Assembly: GCF_014284335.1 (NCBI RefSeq)
Contig: NZ_JACOGF010000008.1
Span: 62,001 to 126,000 of the forward strand
Direction: 5' to 3'
Source of the DNA: Undibacterium hunanense
GTDB lineage: Bacteria; Pseudomonadota; Gammaproteobacteria; Burkholderiales; Burkholderiaceae_D
DNA: 64,000 nucleotides
A program made the translations under genes and the position numbers. Of this stretch, positions 55,206-64,000 are shown in pieces. Each line of letters opens with the position of its first letter. The first letter of the stretch is position 1. Under the pieces are notes generated by a model. The model made no database searches. It worked only from the letters and a program-made list of their open reading frames with translations, and was not told the origin of the DNA.

Positions 55206-56513
55206 TTAAAACCGTGGGCTGGCACCTTTGAAATCAGGATCATATTTGCGCATCTGTCCCAGGTCGTCACGGTTGCGTATGCCGCATTCCAGATATTGCT
55301 GATGTAGTACCGCCAGTTTGACCTGGTCAATTTCCACACCCAGTCCAGGCGTAGTCGGTACCGGCACCGAACCATCAACAAAGCGCACCCGCCCACCCTT
55401 GATGACATCTTCTTCCTGCCAGGGGTAATGGGTATCGCACGCATAGGTCAGGCCAGGAATGACAGCCGCCACATGGGTCATGGCCATCAAGCTGATGCCA
55501 AGGTGAGAATTTGAATGCATGGACATGCCCATGCCAAATACCTCGCACATGCGCGCCAGTGACACCGTGGCACGCAGGCCGCCCCAGTAATGGTGATCAG
55601 AAAGCAGGATTTCGACTGCATGGGTTGACGCATTGCGCTTGAATTCTTCCATCGTCGTGACCACCATATTGGTGGCAAGTGGCGCATCGCAATGCCTTGC
55701 CAGTTCGGCCATGCCTATCTGACCGGGGGTCGGGTCTTCATAATATTCAAGCAGATCATCCAACTCTTTCGCCGCAGCGATACTGGTTTCCAGCGACCAG
55801 TTGGCGTTCGGGTCCAGCCGCAATGGCAAGGTCGGGAAAGCCTCACGCAGTGCCTTGATGGCGGCAATTTCCTGCACCGGTTCCATCACGCCACCTTTCA
55901 GTTTGATGCTTTTAAAACCGTATTGGGCAATCATGGTCTGTGCCTGCCTGACGATCTGGTCTGGTGTCAGCGCCTCGCCCCAGGCATCAGCCGGATAAGG
56001 GTTGTCTACGTGTTTGGCGTATTTGTAAAACAGATAGGCGCTATACGGTACCGCATCGCGAACGGTACCACCCAACAGGTCGCAAACAGACAAACCCAGT
56101 ATCTGGCCCTGCAAATCCAGCATGGCCACTTCCAGCGCGCTGATGACCTTGTCGGCATTTTTATTGGTATGCGAGCCGGGTGCCAGTTCTATCTGCACCC
56201 CTGCCCCGCCACCGGTAGAGACGATGTTTTTGCGTACACGTACTTCCATGGAGTTCAGGTCAAATGGCGTCAGGTCTGCCAGCAAGGTTTTGGCTTGTTC
56301 CAGCACCTTCAGCATGGGCTGGTCGCCATAGGTTTCGGCAATACCGACGCGACCATCGGCAATTTCGATTTCTATGATGCTGCGCAGTGCCCATGGTTCA
56401 TGAATACCGCTGGCATTGAGCAAAGGTGGGTCACGAAACGCGATCGGCGTCACACGCACCTGGCGTATCAACATAGTGGCATTGCGAATGGTCTGATTCA
56501 TTTTCTTACCCAT
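55206..56513 (-). CDS. Enolase-superfamily sugar-acid dehydratase, glucarate-dehydratase-like
   Basis: The 435-residue protein has the mandelate-racemase-subgroup barrel. It keeps KLKGG with the catalytic Lys, a DPNANW metal ligand, and MHSNSHLGISLMAMTH, which is characteristic of glucarate dehydratase and its relatives. Glucarate dehydratase makes 5-keto-4-deoxyglucarate. Located between GH115 and an esterase, it may act on a (4-O-methyl-)glucuronate-derived acid. The exact substrate is not settled by the sequence. Confidence 0.87.
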   Translation of the reverse strand: MGKKMNQTIRNATMLIRQVRVTPIAFRDPPLLNASGIHEPWALRSIIEIEIADGRVGIAETYGDQPMLKVLEQAKTLLADLTPFDLNSMEVRVRKNIVSTGGGAGVQIELAPGSHTNKNADKVISALEVAMLDLQGQILGLSVCDLLGGTVRDAVPYSAYLFYKYAKHVDNPYPADAWGEALTPDQIVRQAQTMIAQYGFKSIKLKGGVMEPVQEIAAIKALREAFPTLPLRLDPNANWSLETSIAAAKELDDLLEYYEDPTPGQIGMAELARHCDAPLATNMVVTTMEEFKRNASTHAVEILLSDHHYWGGLRATVSLARMCEVFGMGMSMHSNSHLGISLMAMTHVAAVIPGLTYACDTHYPWQEEDVIKGGRVRFVDGSVPVPTTPGLGVEIDQVKLAVLHQQYLECGIRNRDDLGQMRKYDPDFKGASPRF

Positions 56514-56558
56514 GTATAAAAATGGTTTTCATTTGATTTTGCGACAGCCTCCTGGCGC

Positions 56559-59447
56559 TTATTTCCTGGTGCTTTCCTTTGGCCCCAGATAGCTTGCAAA
56601 CAAGCCGCCGGTATTCATGACTATGCGCTCCAGCGTAAGGCCTGCGTCCAAGCTGTACAGGCGTATGCGATGCAGGCCCGCTTTGGCGATGTGGTGCCGG
56701 CTGGTAATTTTACGCATCTCGTCCTTCACCGACTCTTCCCAGGCCTTTAAACTCATGTCTTTGACTATATTGAATACCTGTGGTTTTTCATCATCAACGG
56801 CAATCGCAAAACGCAGACCTGGCCCTTCGGCAAAAGGCAGGCTGGGTGCAAAAATTGAGTCTATGCTGACATCACCGGTGGAATACAGGTAAGCCGTGTA
56901 TTCCAGATAAGGAGCCTGGCTCAGGTCAGTAAAATGCCTGTCGCTGCGGGGGAACACCGCCATCGACGACAAATGCCGCCCGTGTTCCGGGATTTTTTGC
57001 CAGGAAAACTGACCCGCGTTTCTGCTATTGCTATAGTGTTCTGCCTCTATCGTCACATTGCCATCTGATTCGACAAAGCCTTTGAAATCCTGCGGCAGCG
57101 GCGCCACATTCAGGGCTGATACTTTAATGTTGGCACTGCCCCAGCCTGTACCTTTGATATCAACCATGCCTTCAACCTTGCCCATGGGCAGCTTACTCCA
57201 GTCAATTGATACCTTGATAGTCTGGCTACCCACCACCTGGCCGCTGCTATCGCTAAGAACAATCCACGGCGCGCTGGCCTTGGCGGTGTACTTGAATGGC
57301 TTGGTTCCCTTGTTAAACACCGTGATAGTGCGCTGCTGTTTTCCAAAAGGGTCAAAACGCGCCAGTTGATAATTGCCCTGGTGCGGCCAGACAGATGCGG
57401 CATTCTGTGGCCAGGCAGGTTCGATGTCTTCCACTGCCACGCCCATATCCGCACCATTGTGTGGCTGCAAGTCATACAGCAAAGGCATGGTGTTGGCGGC
57501 GGGCTGGTCCCAGTGAATGTAGCCGATATGGGTCTGGTCCATGAAATGCTGCCACTTGCCCCCGCTCAGCTCGGTATCATACTGACGCTGCAAATCGGCA
57601 TCCGCCTTGAACAGGGCACGGGCCTGCGCGGCATAATCATTTGCATTGGACCGCCCCTGTCTGGCATACAAACGGTTCTTGCCCACCATGTTGTACATCT
57701 CGGTAACGATGGCACTGGCTTTTACCGGATGCAGCACCAGTTGAAAAAACGCGTCTTTGTATTCTGCTGGCATTTTTGCGTACAAGGCTTCTGCCCGGCT
57801 GCGCAAATCCCTGATCTCTGCCGTGACGCGATCAGCTTCATCGTAATGCAACTGGCTGTAGGTAGTGGCGTCTTGCAGCTCTGGCTTGCGGCGGTAATTA
57901 TGGCGCGAATAGCCCGTCATCAAGGTAGCGATTTCTTCGGCATGTTCTGCGCCAAATTCACGCTCTGCCCATAGCTTGCCAAATTCTGGCAGGCGTTCTT
58001 TCGGCCATTTTTCCGGGTTCCAGGCCATGCGCAAGAAAAACTCTATGGGATATTCCATAGGTTTTAAATCGCCGACATTGACGATCCAGATCTGTCTGGC
58101 ATCAAACTGATAAGCCAGATCCATCTGCTCCCATACCTTGGCGATGGAATTGGTATTGATCCAGCGATAAGAACGCGGGCCACCGACATAATCAAAGTGG
58201 TAGTAGACACCGGCACCACCGGCGCGCTTGCGCTCTTCCGGCTTGGGCAGGCGGCGGATATTGCCCCAGTTATCATCGCACCACAGCAAGGTCACGTCAT
58301 CTGGCACACGCATACCTTTTTCATAGTAAGCCTGCACCTCTTTATACAAGGCCCAGACCTGTGGCACTTCCGTGGCTGGTTTGGCGTACACCTTGCTGAT
58401 GATCTGGCGCTGGTCTTTGACGATGTTTTCCAGCAGCGAGATATTTTCGCTTTCCGACATCGGTTCATCACCATCACCGCGCATGCCTATGGTGATCAAA
58501 CTTTCCTGGTTCTTGTTACGGGCGACGCCGCCTTCCCAGAAGGGGTAGAGTTTGGCCTTATTGCTCTGGTAATCCCATTTGCCGTTTTCTGCCGTCCATT
58601 CCTTGTGGGCGCGCATCATCGGTTCGTGATGCGAAGTACCCATGATGATGCCGACTTCATCCGCCAGGAAGCGATTCTGTTCATCATCGACATTAAAGGC
58701 ATTGTTCCACATGGCTGGCCACAGATAATTGGCCTTCAGGCGCAGCAGCAATTCAAACACCTTGCCATAAAACTGCTGATTGTAATTGCCGTAATTTTTG
58801 GCGACCCAATTCGTCAGTGCCGGTGCTTCATCATTCAAAAAGATGCCACGATATTTGATTTTGGGAATTTCCTGTACCAGTGTATTTTTCCGGATAGCAA
58901 TGCTGCTCTTCTTTTTCAAAGGCACATCAGCCCACCAGTACCAGGGCGACACACCGATCTGTTCAGACAGGTCATACACACCGTACGCACCACCGCGTTT
59001 ATTGGCACCGATAATCACCAGCGCCTGCGCCACATCCGGCAGAGGGTTTTGCACCGTCACCAGTTGATAGGCATCCCACTGGTTCGCAATACCGCTGACA
59101 TCAATTTTATGCGCCGCAATCAACTGATCAATCAGCTTGCTTTTACCTATGGTGCCGACGATGACAGCCTGGCCCTTCAAGGCCAATGCATCATTGGTAA
59201 TAACAGGTTTTTTACCGCCAATGCTTTCTATGTCTTTTTGCAGATTACCTACCGCACGTTGAACACTCGCATAATCACCCGTATCCACATACAGGCTGGC
59301 CGTACTGTTGGCACCAACCAGGACCACATCGCCCGCCTGTCGTGTTTGGCTGATATAGCTTTTTTCGCCAAGGGCAAAACAGCTATTGCTCACCAGCATA
59401 AAAAAACCGGCAACAGCAAACACCAGCCTTGAAATTTTTCTGTTCAT
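56559..59447 (-). CDS. GH115-family xylan alpha-1,2-glucuronidase
   Basis: The 962-residue protein has a signal peptide (residues 1-26) and matches the GH115 architecture. An N-terminal domain (30-180) is followed by the catalytic barrel with KYRGIFLNDEAPAL, NYLWPAMWNNAF, GTSHHEPMMRAHKEW and MRGDGDEPMSE, and then beta-rich C-terminal domains. GH115 enzymes release (4-O-methyl-)glucuronic acid from xylan. It is the first gene of the three-gene minus-strand unit; 45 bp separate it from the dehydratase gene. Confidence 0.93.
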   Translation of the reverse strand: MNRKISRLVFAVAGFFMLVSNSCFALGEKSYISQTRQAGDVVLVGANSTASLYVDTGDYASVQRAVGNLQKDIESIGGKKPVITNDALALKGQAVIVGTIGKSKLIDQLIAAHKIDVSGIANQWDAYQLVTVQNPLPDVAQALVIIGANKRGGAYGVYDLSEQIGVSPWYWWADVPLKKKSSIAIRKNTLVQEIPKIKYRGIFLNDEAPALTNWVAKNYGNYNQQFYGKVFELLLRLKANYLWPAMWNNAFNVDDEQNRFLADEVGIIMGTSHHEPMMRAHKEWTAENGKWDYQSNKAKLYPFWEGGVARNKNQESLITIGMRGDGDEPMSESENISLLENIVKDQRQIISKVYAKPATEVPQVWALYKEVQAYYEKGMRVPDDVTLLWCDDNWGNIRRLPKPEERKRAGGAGVYYHFDYVGGPRSYRWINTNSIAKVWEQMDLAYQFDARQIWIVNVGDLKPMEYPIEFFLRMAWNPEKWPKERLPEFGKLWAEREFGAEHAEEIATLMTGYSRHNYRRKPELQDATTYSQLHYDEADRVTAEIRDLRSRAEALYAKMPAEYKDAFFQLVLHPVKASAIVTEMYNMVGKNRLYARQGRSNANDYAAQARALFKADADLQRQYDTELSGGKWQHFMDQTHIGYIHWDQPAANTMPLLYDLQPHNGADMGVAVEDIEPAWPQNAASVWPHQGNYQLARFDPFGKQQRTITVFNKGTKPFKYTAKASAPWIVLSDSSGQVVGSQTIKVSIDWSKLPMGKVEGMVDIKGTGWGSANIKVSALNVAPLPQDFKGFVESDGNVTIEAEHYSNSRNAGQFSWQKIPEHGRHLSSMAVFPRSDRHFTDLSQAPYLEYTAYLYSTGDVSIDSIFAPSLPFAEGPGLRFAIAVDDEKPQVFNIVKDMSLKAWEESVKDEMRKITSRHHIAKAGLHRIRLYSLDAGLTLERIVMNTGGLFASYLGPKESTRK

Positions 59448-60081
59448 ATCGGTTTCAGTCCCTATTCATCTGCATGAAAATCGGCTCGCCAAGCCACCAC
59501 ATCACTGGCAACTGGCTATGTAAATTGAGTTTTGAAAACAGATGAAATGAACACAAACAGCAACCTGAGCATGTCGCAGGGTGCCTTGCCGTTCATTTTG
59601 GGCATTTTTGTCTCAATTTTATTTTAATTTTTCGCTACAAATCACGCCGGCTATCATTCGGAACAGACTATACGGCAAGTCTGCCTGCAAACGAAGGCCA
59701 TGAATTTGTGCAGGATAAAGAATGCCCGCAGTCGCGCTGTTAGGCAATTATGAAACTCACCAATCATGGGCATGATTACGCGCAGCAACTGCCGACGCCA
59801 TCAAATTGATGGGGCGATGGCAGTTCAGCTAAGGTGTGGTGGAGAAATGGGTGATATGTTTGATAAAAACCGTTTCAAGCGCCCCTCCAAGGGGATGATG
59901 CTACAAGCTGCTCAGTGGGCAGCCTGGGATAGGTTTCTGTCACAAATTCATTGCCGTCAATTGACCGAAACCCATCCCCACCCTAACCCTCCCCTTGAAA
60001 GGGAGGGAATGCACCAGTCATTTTGTGTCAGACACATTATTCCGGATGTCGACGAAGCGGCGAAGCGGCGCAAAGATCTGG
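59448..60081. other. 634-bp intergenic region upstream of GH115
   Basis: Presumably holds the GH115 promoter (AT-rich part 59448-59640), but no operator is identified. At 59968-60007 there is a CATCCCCACCCTAACCCTCC / GAAAGGGAGGG inverted sequence, a widespread intergenic repeat type whose spurious translation reads PHPNPPLEREG. No gene is supported. Confidence 0.5.
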
Positions 60082-60483
60082 CTACTTTGCCGGAAGAATA
60101 CCGACCAATATCTGACGCACCGCGCCATGCGCCATCACCACGTCAGGCGAATCATGCAGCAGCGCGTTGTACCTGGCACGAAATTCCATATCGCCTTTTT
60201 CATTCGGGCCTATCAGCTCTTCGATGGCAGTACGAAACGCAAAGGCTTCGGCCGCGCTGATGTCTTTTTCATCGCCCAGACGTTCATCCATCTCCGTCAT
60301 CAGGCTGGATAATTTCTGTATCCAGGCAAAATGCGGGTGATTCACCACCAGATGCAAATGCTCCAGCGGGCTACCCACCGCACCAAAATATTGCGTTTCC
60401 ACTTCTATCAAGCGCTTATGCAAATCACGCAGCGCCCGGCCCAGGCTGGTCAATTGTGTGCGTAGTGACAGTTCCGAATTCAT
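60082..60483 (-). CDS. Hypothetical helical protein
   Basis: The 133-residue soluble protein (LGRALRDLHKRLIEVETQYF) is predicted almost entirely helical, with ASP/GLU-rich stretches. Similar short proteins occur in other Burkholderiales but I know no function. Start ATG 60483. It is 180 bp downstream of ubiG on the same strand. Confidence 0.75.
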   Translation of the reverse strand: MNSELSLRTQLTSLGRALRDLHKRLIEVETQYFGAVGSPLEHLHLVVNHPHFAWIQKLSSLMTEMDERLGDEKDISAAEAFAFRTAIEELIGPNEKGDMEFRARYNALLHDSPDVVMAHGAVRQILVGILPAK

Positions 60484-60663
60484 TGCGGTACCCTTTCATG
60501 TAGGAAGCCATGGTCTGTCAAGCAGTCACCATCACTTCATGAAGAATATGCTGCCACTTGTCATCAAATCAACCCTGCTCCTGGTATGGACTCTTTGGGA
60601 TTTTGCTGTGACTTTGTCACATCTGACCTGAACTATCTTTTATCCATTCAAGCCTGAACAATT

Positions 60664-61389
60664 TCATGGCTTCAGTGGCTTCTGCATGGCCAGCAAGTAC
60701 CCTACTCCCATGTAACCATGCAAGCGGAAGTGTTGCGTCAAAGGGTTATAGCCCAGACCGCGCTTGTCCTGCAGTACCAGGCCTGCACTATTTGCCATGG
60801 ACAGCAATTCTGCCGGTTTGATAAAGCGCGCATATTGATGCGTGCCGCGGGGCAGGATGTTCATGATGTACTCGGCTGCCGCAATAGCCATTGCATAGCT
60901 CAGCGGATTACGATTAATGGTGGAAAAGAATACCCAGCCACCCGGCCTGACCATGTCTGTGCAGGCCTGAATGACGGCTACCGGAGATGGCACGTGCTCC
61001 AGCATTTCCATGCAGGTGACAACATCGTATTGCCCTGCTTGTTGCTGCGCCCAGGTTTCTGCGCTGCTTTTGGCGTAGCGCACATCCACGCCCTGGGCCT
61101 GCGCATGCCATTGTGCGATCTGCAAAGGCTTGTCAGCCAGGTCTATGCCTGTCACGTTCGCTCCTCTATGCGCCATTGATTCCGCCAATATGCCACCGCC
61201 GCAACCTACATCCAGCACCTGTTTTCCGGCCAACTGTACAAGACTGTCTATCCACTCCAGCCTGTGCGGATTAATTCTGTGCAAGGGTTTGAATTCTGAA
61301 TTTTCATCCCACCAGCGATTGGCCAGTTTATTGAAGCGAGCCAATTCGGCTGGGTCGGCATTACTTTCTGTGGTTTGTGTAGCGTTCAT
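60664..61389 (-). CDS. ubiG: Bifunctional ubiquinone O-methyltransferase UbiG
   Basis: The 241-residue SAM-dependent enzyme catalyses both O-methylations of ubiquinone synthesis. Seen: LANRWWDENSEFKPLHRINP, the SAM motif VLDVGCGGGILAE, CMEMLEHVPSP, and FFSTINRN. Start ATG 61389 behind GAGAAC; a longer frame to 61470 is not needed. It follows the DCC gene by 34 bp. Confidence 0.96.
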   Translation of the reverse strand: MNATQTTESNADPAELARFNKLANRWWDENSEFKPLHRINPHRLEWIDSLVQLAGKQVLDVGCGGGILAESMAHRGANVTGIDLADKPLQIAQWHAQAQGVDVRYAKSSAETWAQQQAGQYDVVTCMEMLEHVPSPVAVIQACTDMVRPGGWVFFSTINRNPLSYAMAIAAAEYIMNILPRGTHQYARFIKPAELLSMANSAGLVLQDKRGLGYNPLTQHFRLHGYMGVGYLLAMQKPLKP

Positions 61390-61423
61390 GGTGTTCTCAA
61401 TAGTGAAATGATTTTTTCTGGTA

Positions 61424-61828
61424 TTACCAGTGACCACGCCTGCGATTCCAGCGGTACAGGTACTTGGCAACGCAGTTATACAAAGGCCGGGTCAGGAAAC
61501 CCATGCGTAAAGTCAACCAGGCCAGCCAGCGCCTGCCTTTTGTCTCCGACCACAATGCAGCCAGGGCCTGCTCACCAACCAGGATGTCGCCGTTGGCATG
61601 TCGAACATGCAGGCGCTCACGAACGGCTTCAAGTTCACCGTTTATTTCAGCCACTGCATCAGGCTGGCTATGCACATCCACCCAGTTGATATTGCATGCC
61701 TGCATGCGTTGACGCTGATCACGGATACCAGCATCACATACCGGACAGGCACTGTTGTAGTACACCGTCGCAATGCCTGTCGGGCTTTTGTCAGATTCCA
61801 TGATGTTCGATCTATCGTCAAAGTTCAT
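61424..61828 (-). CDS. DCC-family thiol-disulfide oxidoreductase
   Basis: The 134-residue protein has the DCC motif region YYNSACPVCDAGIRD with a CxxC pair, and a C-terminal LTRPLYNCVAKYLYRWNRRR. The family (DUF393) is presumed redox active, substrates unknown. It is the first gene upstream of ubiG on the minus strand and is divergent from an SdpR-type repressor gene, with a palindromic site between them. Confidence 0.88.
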   Translation of the reverse strand: MNFDDRSNIMESDKSPTGIATVYYNSACPVCDAGIRDQRQRMQACNINWVDVHSQPDAVAEINGELEAVRERLHVRHANGDILVGEQALAALWSETKGRRWLAWLTLRMGFLTRPLYNCVAKYLYRWNRRRGHW

Positions 61829-61846
61829 GGAATAAGAATATACTAT

Positions 61847-61873
61847 ATTTAGCTAAATGTCTAATTAACTAAA
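61847..61873. promoter_or_regulatory. Palindromic operator candidate between the DCC gene and the ArsR-type gene
   Basis: ATTTAGCTAAAT (61847-61858) is a perfect 12-bp palindrome; TTAACTAA (61866-61873) repeats its core TTAGCTAA at a 17-bp step. It lies 19 bp before the DCC start and 60-86 bp before the regulator start, in an AT-rich promoter. Binding by the adjacent regulator is inference. Confidence 0.5.
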
Positions 61874-61932
61874 TAACTTCAATAAATTGCAGCGAAATGC
61901 TATGATGAATCATTAAGATCATTCAGTTGCGT

Positions 61933-62247
61933 ATGGAAAAAATATTTGAAGCTCTGGCATCGACGCCGCGCCGGAAAATCCTGGCTTACCTATCGGAGAC
62001 AGAATTGTCTGCTGGTGAAATTGCTGCGCGCTTTGAAATGACCAAACCATCCCTGTCAAAGCACTTGCGCATACTGGAATCAGCAGGACTGATCGCCAGC
62101 GACAAGCGCGGGCAATTTGTGTTCTACCGTCTGCAAAGCGACAACCTGGCAAACACCCTGGCCTCTTTCATGCAGGCCGTATGCCCAGTATCCAAAGGTT
62201 TGAAAAAAGAAAGCGAAGCTTTGGCGGTAAAAAAACAGGCGAAATAG
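61933..62247 (+). CDS. ArsR/SdpR-type winged-helix repressor
   Basis: The 104-residue winged-helix protein (EALASTPRRKILAYLSETEL, SAGEIAARFEMTKPSLSKHLRI) matches the ArsR family, closest in style to SdpR autorepressors. No metal-binding cysteines of ArsR type are visible. Start ATG 61933. It is divergent from the DCC gene and probably regulates itself and that gene. Confidence 0.87.
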   Translation: MEKIFEALASTPRRKILAYLSETELSAGEIAARFEMTKPSLSKHLRILESAGLIASDKRGQFVFYRLQSDNLANTLASFMQAVCPVSKGLKKESEALAVKKQAK

Positions 62248-62449
62248 TATGAGAACTGCTGCACCAGACCAAGTTTAAGTGAGCACTTCATATTGTTCTT
62301 CATCGATAAAATGCACTTTTTGGATGTCAAAATAATTTCAGCTTCTGAGAAATCAAATTCAGTAGCTTGGCTTTCCCTCGCATGTATATCCACTCATCAT
62401 TTAATCTTTTACAATTTAAATAGGGTTTTTATTTCAAAGACTTAATTTG

Positions 62450-63541
62450 TTAATTTTTCTTAGGCTTAACAACGGCATAGCAAAAGTCGCTGTCTAGAAC
62501 CTTATTCTCCACAAGAAGCTGTTCTTGTAAAAAAATCAGCCGTAATAATGTCGCATCTAACTCTTTGTCAGTATCGAAATTTGCCATGATATGGTTCATA
62601 AGCAAATGCAGTATGGTGCCACCATATCTCTTTAATTCAACAACATCGAAATATTGTTCGACTTTAGGAATAATCTCACTAGAATTGATCGCTTCAGAAG
62701 GATCCATGTCGATCATCTCTTTTATCGTTGGCCTTTGAATTTCATCCAAAATAGAACCAGTAAAAGCGCTGAGGCGATATTTTTCAGGAAGAGTTTGTAA
62801 GATTCTGTTTGTGATTGATAGTTGTAGCTCAGTCCACTGAAATCGCGTTGGTCCTATGTATTCATTGAACATGAATACACCGCCAGGTTTCAAGGCACGA
62901 GATATCTGAGCGAAAATATGATCAAAGTCTTCAAAATGATGCAAAGACATTTTTGCTACGATGAAATCATAGCTATTCGCCTCCAATTTAATTTTATCAA
63001 TATCCGCTACGTTGTAGTGAATTCGATTTGAGCAACCGTTTTCGACGGCTAGTCGCTTTGCCAAATTGATTGATTCTGGACTCGCATCAAAAGCATCAAT
63101 AGTCTCCGAAGCATTTAACCCAATTAAAGCGCGCTCTAAATTTCCCCCTCCACAGCCCAAACTCAGCGCACGTTTCACAGGCATATGTGGCAGATGTTCA
63201 GTAAAAAAATGTTGGAGATAGTAAATTGATCGATCCCCCGATACACTCGGCCTTATATGCTCGACTTCGATGAACTCCCAGTCAAGCCATCCTTTCAAAA
63301 CCTTACTTTCAACTAATTTGACATGATTATCCCAGTGTACGGTATTCTCATTTGCGACTACATCAACATGGGCAACAATCGGTGCTTGACATTGCTTAGT
63401 GCGATATTGATGGACGGCACTTTGGATTCCTCTGTGGATAAAAGTACCGGAAAAGACCGTTTTGACCAACATAAACCCAAACGGCCATTTGCTTAAATAA
63501 AAATGCAACTGCGCGAGAGCATAATTTTTTGATGATTTCAT
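62450..63541 (-). CDS. Class I SAM-dependent methyltransferase, AT-rich
   Basis: The 363-residue protein has a Rossmann-type methyltransferase domain at about 120-250: RALSLGCGGGNLERALIG (SAM motif), AFDASPESINLAKRLAVENG, ADIDKIKLEANSYDFIVAKM, and LKPGGVFMFNEYIG. The flanking N- and C-terminal regions are unassigned. It is clearly AT-richer than the genes to its left, suggesting horizontal gain. The substrate is unknown. Confidence 0.87.
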   Translation of the reverse strand: MKSSKNYALAQLHFYLSKWPFGFMLVKTVFSGTFIHRGIQSAVHQYRTKQCQAPIVAHVDVVANENTVHWDNHVKLVESKVLKGWLDWEFIEVEHIRPSVSGDRSIYYLQHFFTEHLPHMPVKRALSLGCGGGNLERALIGLNASETIDAFDASPESINLAKRLAVENGCSNRIHYNVADIDKIKLEANSYDFIVAKMSLHHFEDFDHIFAQISRALKPGGVFMFNEYIGPTRFQWTELQLSITNRILQTLPEKYRLSAFTGSILDEIQRPTIKEMIDMDPSEAINSSEIIPKVEQYFDVVELKRYGGTILHLLMNHIMANFDTDKELDATLLRLIFLQEQLLVENKVLDSDFCYAVVKPKKN

Positions 63542-63892
63542 AAAAGCTTGAATTTCTCATTTAGGTTGATGCAAACTTGGCTCGTAAAGATTAGTTGATT
63601 GATTTATTAACATTATAAGACTAAAAGAAGGTGGAACTTGAATTTAAAACAACTAATAAATCGAATTAAGCGTTCTTATCAGTTCTACATGCATATATAT
63701 CCGTCGTTAAGTTTGGTCTTGTTGGACTTCGACTAATTCGGTAGGCATTTAATAATGTCAAAAACTGAGAAGGATGTACATCATGAGAAAAAGTGGCTTT
63801 GCAGATGAATTCAAAGCGGAAGCTATCTAGCAGATACAATGCGCTTTTAGGATAGAAGCAACCGTATAAGTAATTAACCAGACGATCAATCC
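63542..63892. other. AT-rich region with gene fragments
   Basis: Besides the transposase fragment, a 32-codon frame (TTG 63638 to TAA 63736) follows an AAGGTGGAA site and reads MNLKQLINRIKRSYQFYMHI. It may be a truncated gene or chance. No complete gene is visible. Confidence 0.4.
63783..63830 (+). pseudogene. IS3-type transposase orfA N-terminal fragment
   Basis: MRKSGFADEFKAEAI followed by a stop codon matches the start of IS3-family helix-turn-helix transposases (MRKS.F..EFKAEAI.Q). Only this short N-terminus survives; the following codons include QIQ but decay at once. Confidence 0.6.
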
Positions 63893-64000
63893 ATGATAAA
63901 TAAAAATATACTAGCAGTTCTGTTTATTGCCTTGATTCCATTTTCTGAATGCTTAGGCCAGGATGTAAGCGAAATTAAATCCCAAAACACGCCAATACAA
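63893..64000 (+). CDS. Secreted protein, N-terminal part only
   Basis: The frame starts ATG 63893 and runs off the window. Its first 20 residues (MINKNILAVLFIALIPFSEC) form a signal peptide, possibly a lipoprotein type or with cleavage after CLG. The remaining 16 residues give no family. AT-rich like its surroundings. Confidence 0.6.
   Translation, partial: MINKNILAVLFIALIPFSECLGQDVSEIKSQNTPIQ

Noticed and set aside
59766-60260. A 164-codon plus-strand frame
   Set aside because: It contains the spurious PHPNPPLEREG translation of a common intergenic repeat and then runs antisense to the gene at 60082-60483.
1-64000. CRISPR arrays, tRNA or rRNA genes, phage structural genes, complete insertion sequences
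   Set aside because: I saw no regularly spaced direct repeats, cloverleaf-like sequences, phage modules or full transposase genes; only a short transposase relic is present.

Overview
The window looks like chromosome of a Burkholderiales bacterium, most likely Oxalobacteraceae and close to Undibacterium. This is an inference from protein resemblance, moderate GC and the gene order orn / M48 protease / pterin dehydratase / rsgA; no rRNA or marker gene is present to settle it. I found no tRNA, rRNA or CRISPR array.

Layout. 1-3.3 kb: 3' part of a LysR regulator, a HutC-like GntR regulator, an inverted-repeat intergenic element and three small genes (acidic protein, DUF2242-like lipoprotein, DUF3820 protein). 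3.4-7.5 kb: a secreted protein and a split-borosin-like RiPP locus on the minus strand, with a precursor-like peptide, a TPR/GGDEF diguanylate cyclase, a second precursor broken by a one-base frameshift, and a SAM-dependent peptide-backbone N-methyltransferase homologue. 7.5-18 kb: M14 peptidase, aldolase-type lyase, HTH protein, two-component system, beta-lactamase-fold lipoprotein, SRPBCC protein, AraC regulator, acetamidase/formamidase. 18-24 kb: TAXI binding protein, CinA-type protein, and a tight four-gene minus-strand unit (beta-propeller, polysaccharide deacetylase, sterol-desaturase-like hydroxylase, EI24 protein). 24.5-28.2 kb: housekeeping block (FKBP, orn, M48 protease, pterin dehydratase, rsgA).

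28.2-38.2 kb is an accessory stretch with two parallel signs of gene gain beside partly duplicated host genes. A solute-binding protein sits between intact rsgA and a decayed copy of the rsgA 3' end, itself split by a 161-bp MITE-like element. A four-gene SDR/VOC/monooxygenase/AraC cassette lies between two diverged copies of a junction formed by a hypothetical gene's 3' end and a sirtuin gene's 5' end. 38-42 kb: an O-acetylation module (SGNH protein, AlgF, AlgI/MBOAT, AlgJ/X-like) without polymerase genes. 42.5-45.4 kb: argF, a second inverted-repeat element, argG, ppnP. 45.5-48.7 kb: a 1047-residue DUF4157 protein with a nuclease-like central motif. 50-53.7 kb: metallophosphoesterase lipoprotein, GFA protein, DUF3096 peptide, DUF4124-glutaredoxin protein. 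53.9-59.4 kb: GH115 alpha-glucuronidase, enolase-superfamily sugar-acid dehydratase and SGNH esterase on one strand, plausibly for acetylated glucuronoxylan. 60-62.3 kb: hypothetical protein, ubiG, DCC-family protein, ArsR/SdpR-type regulator. 62.4 kb to the end: AT-rich DNA with a methyltransferase, a transposase remnant and the start of a secreted protein.

The best candidate for an under-described system is the 3.97-7.46 kb borosin-like locus, because a diguanylate cyclase with an intact product-inhibition site lies between two RiPP precursor-like genes and the methyltransferase.
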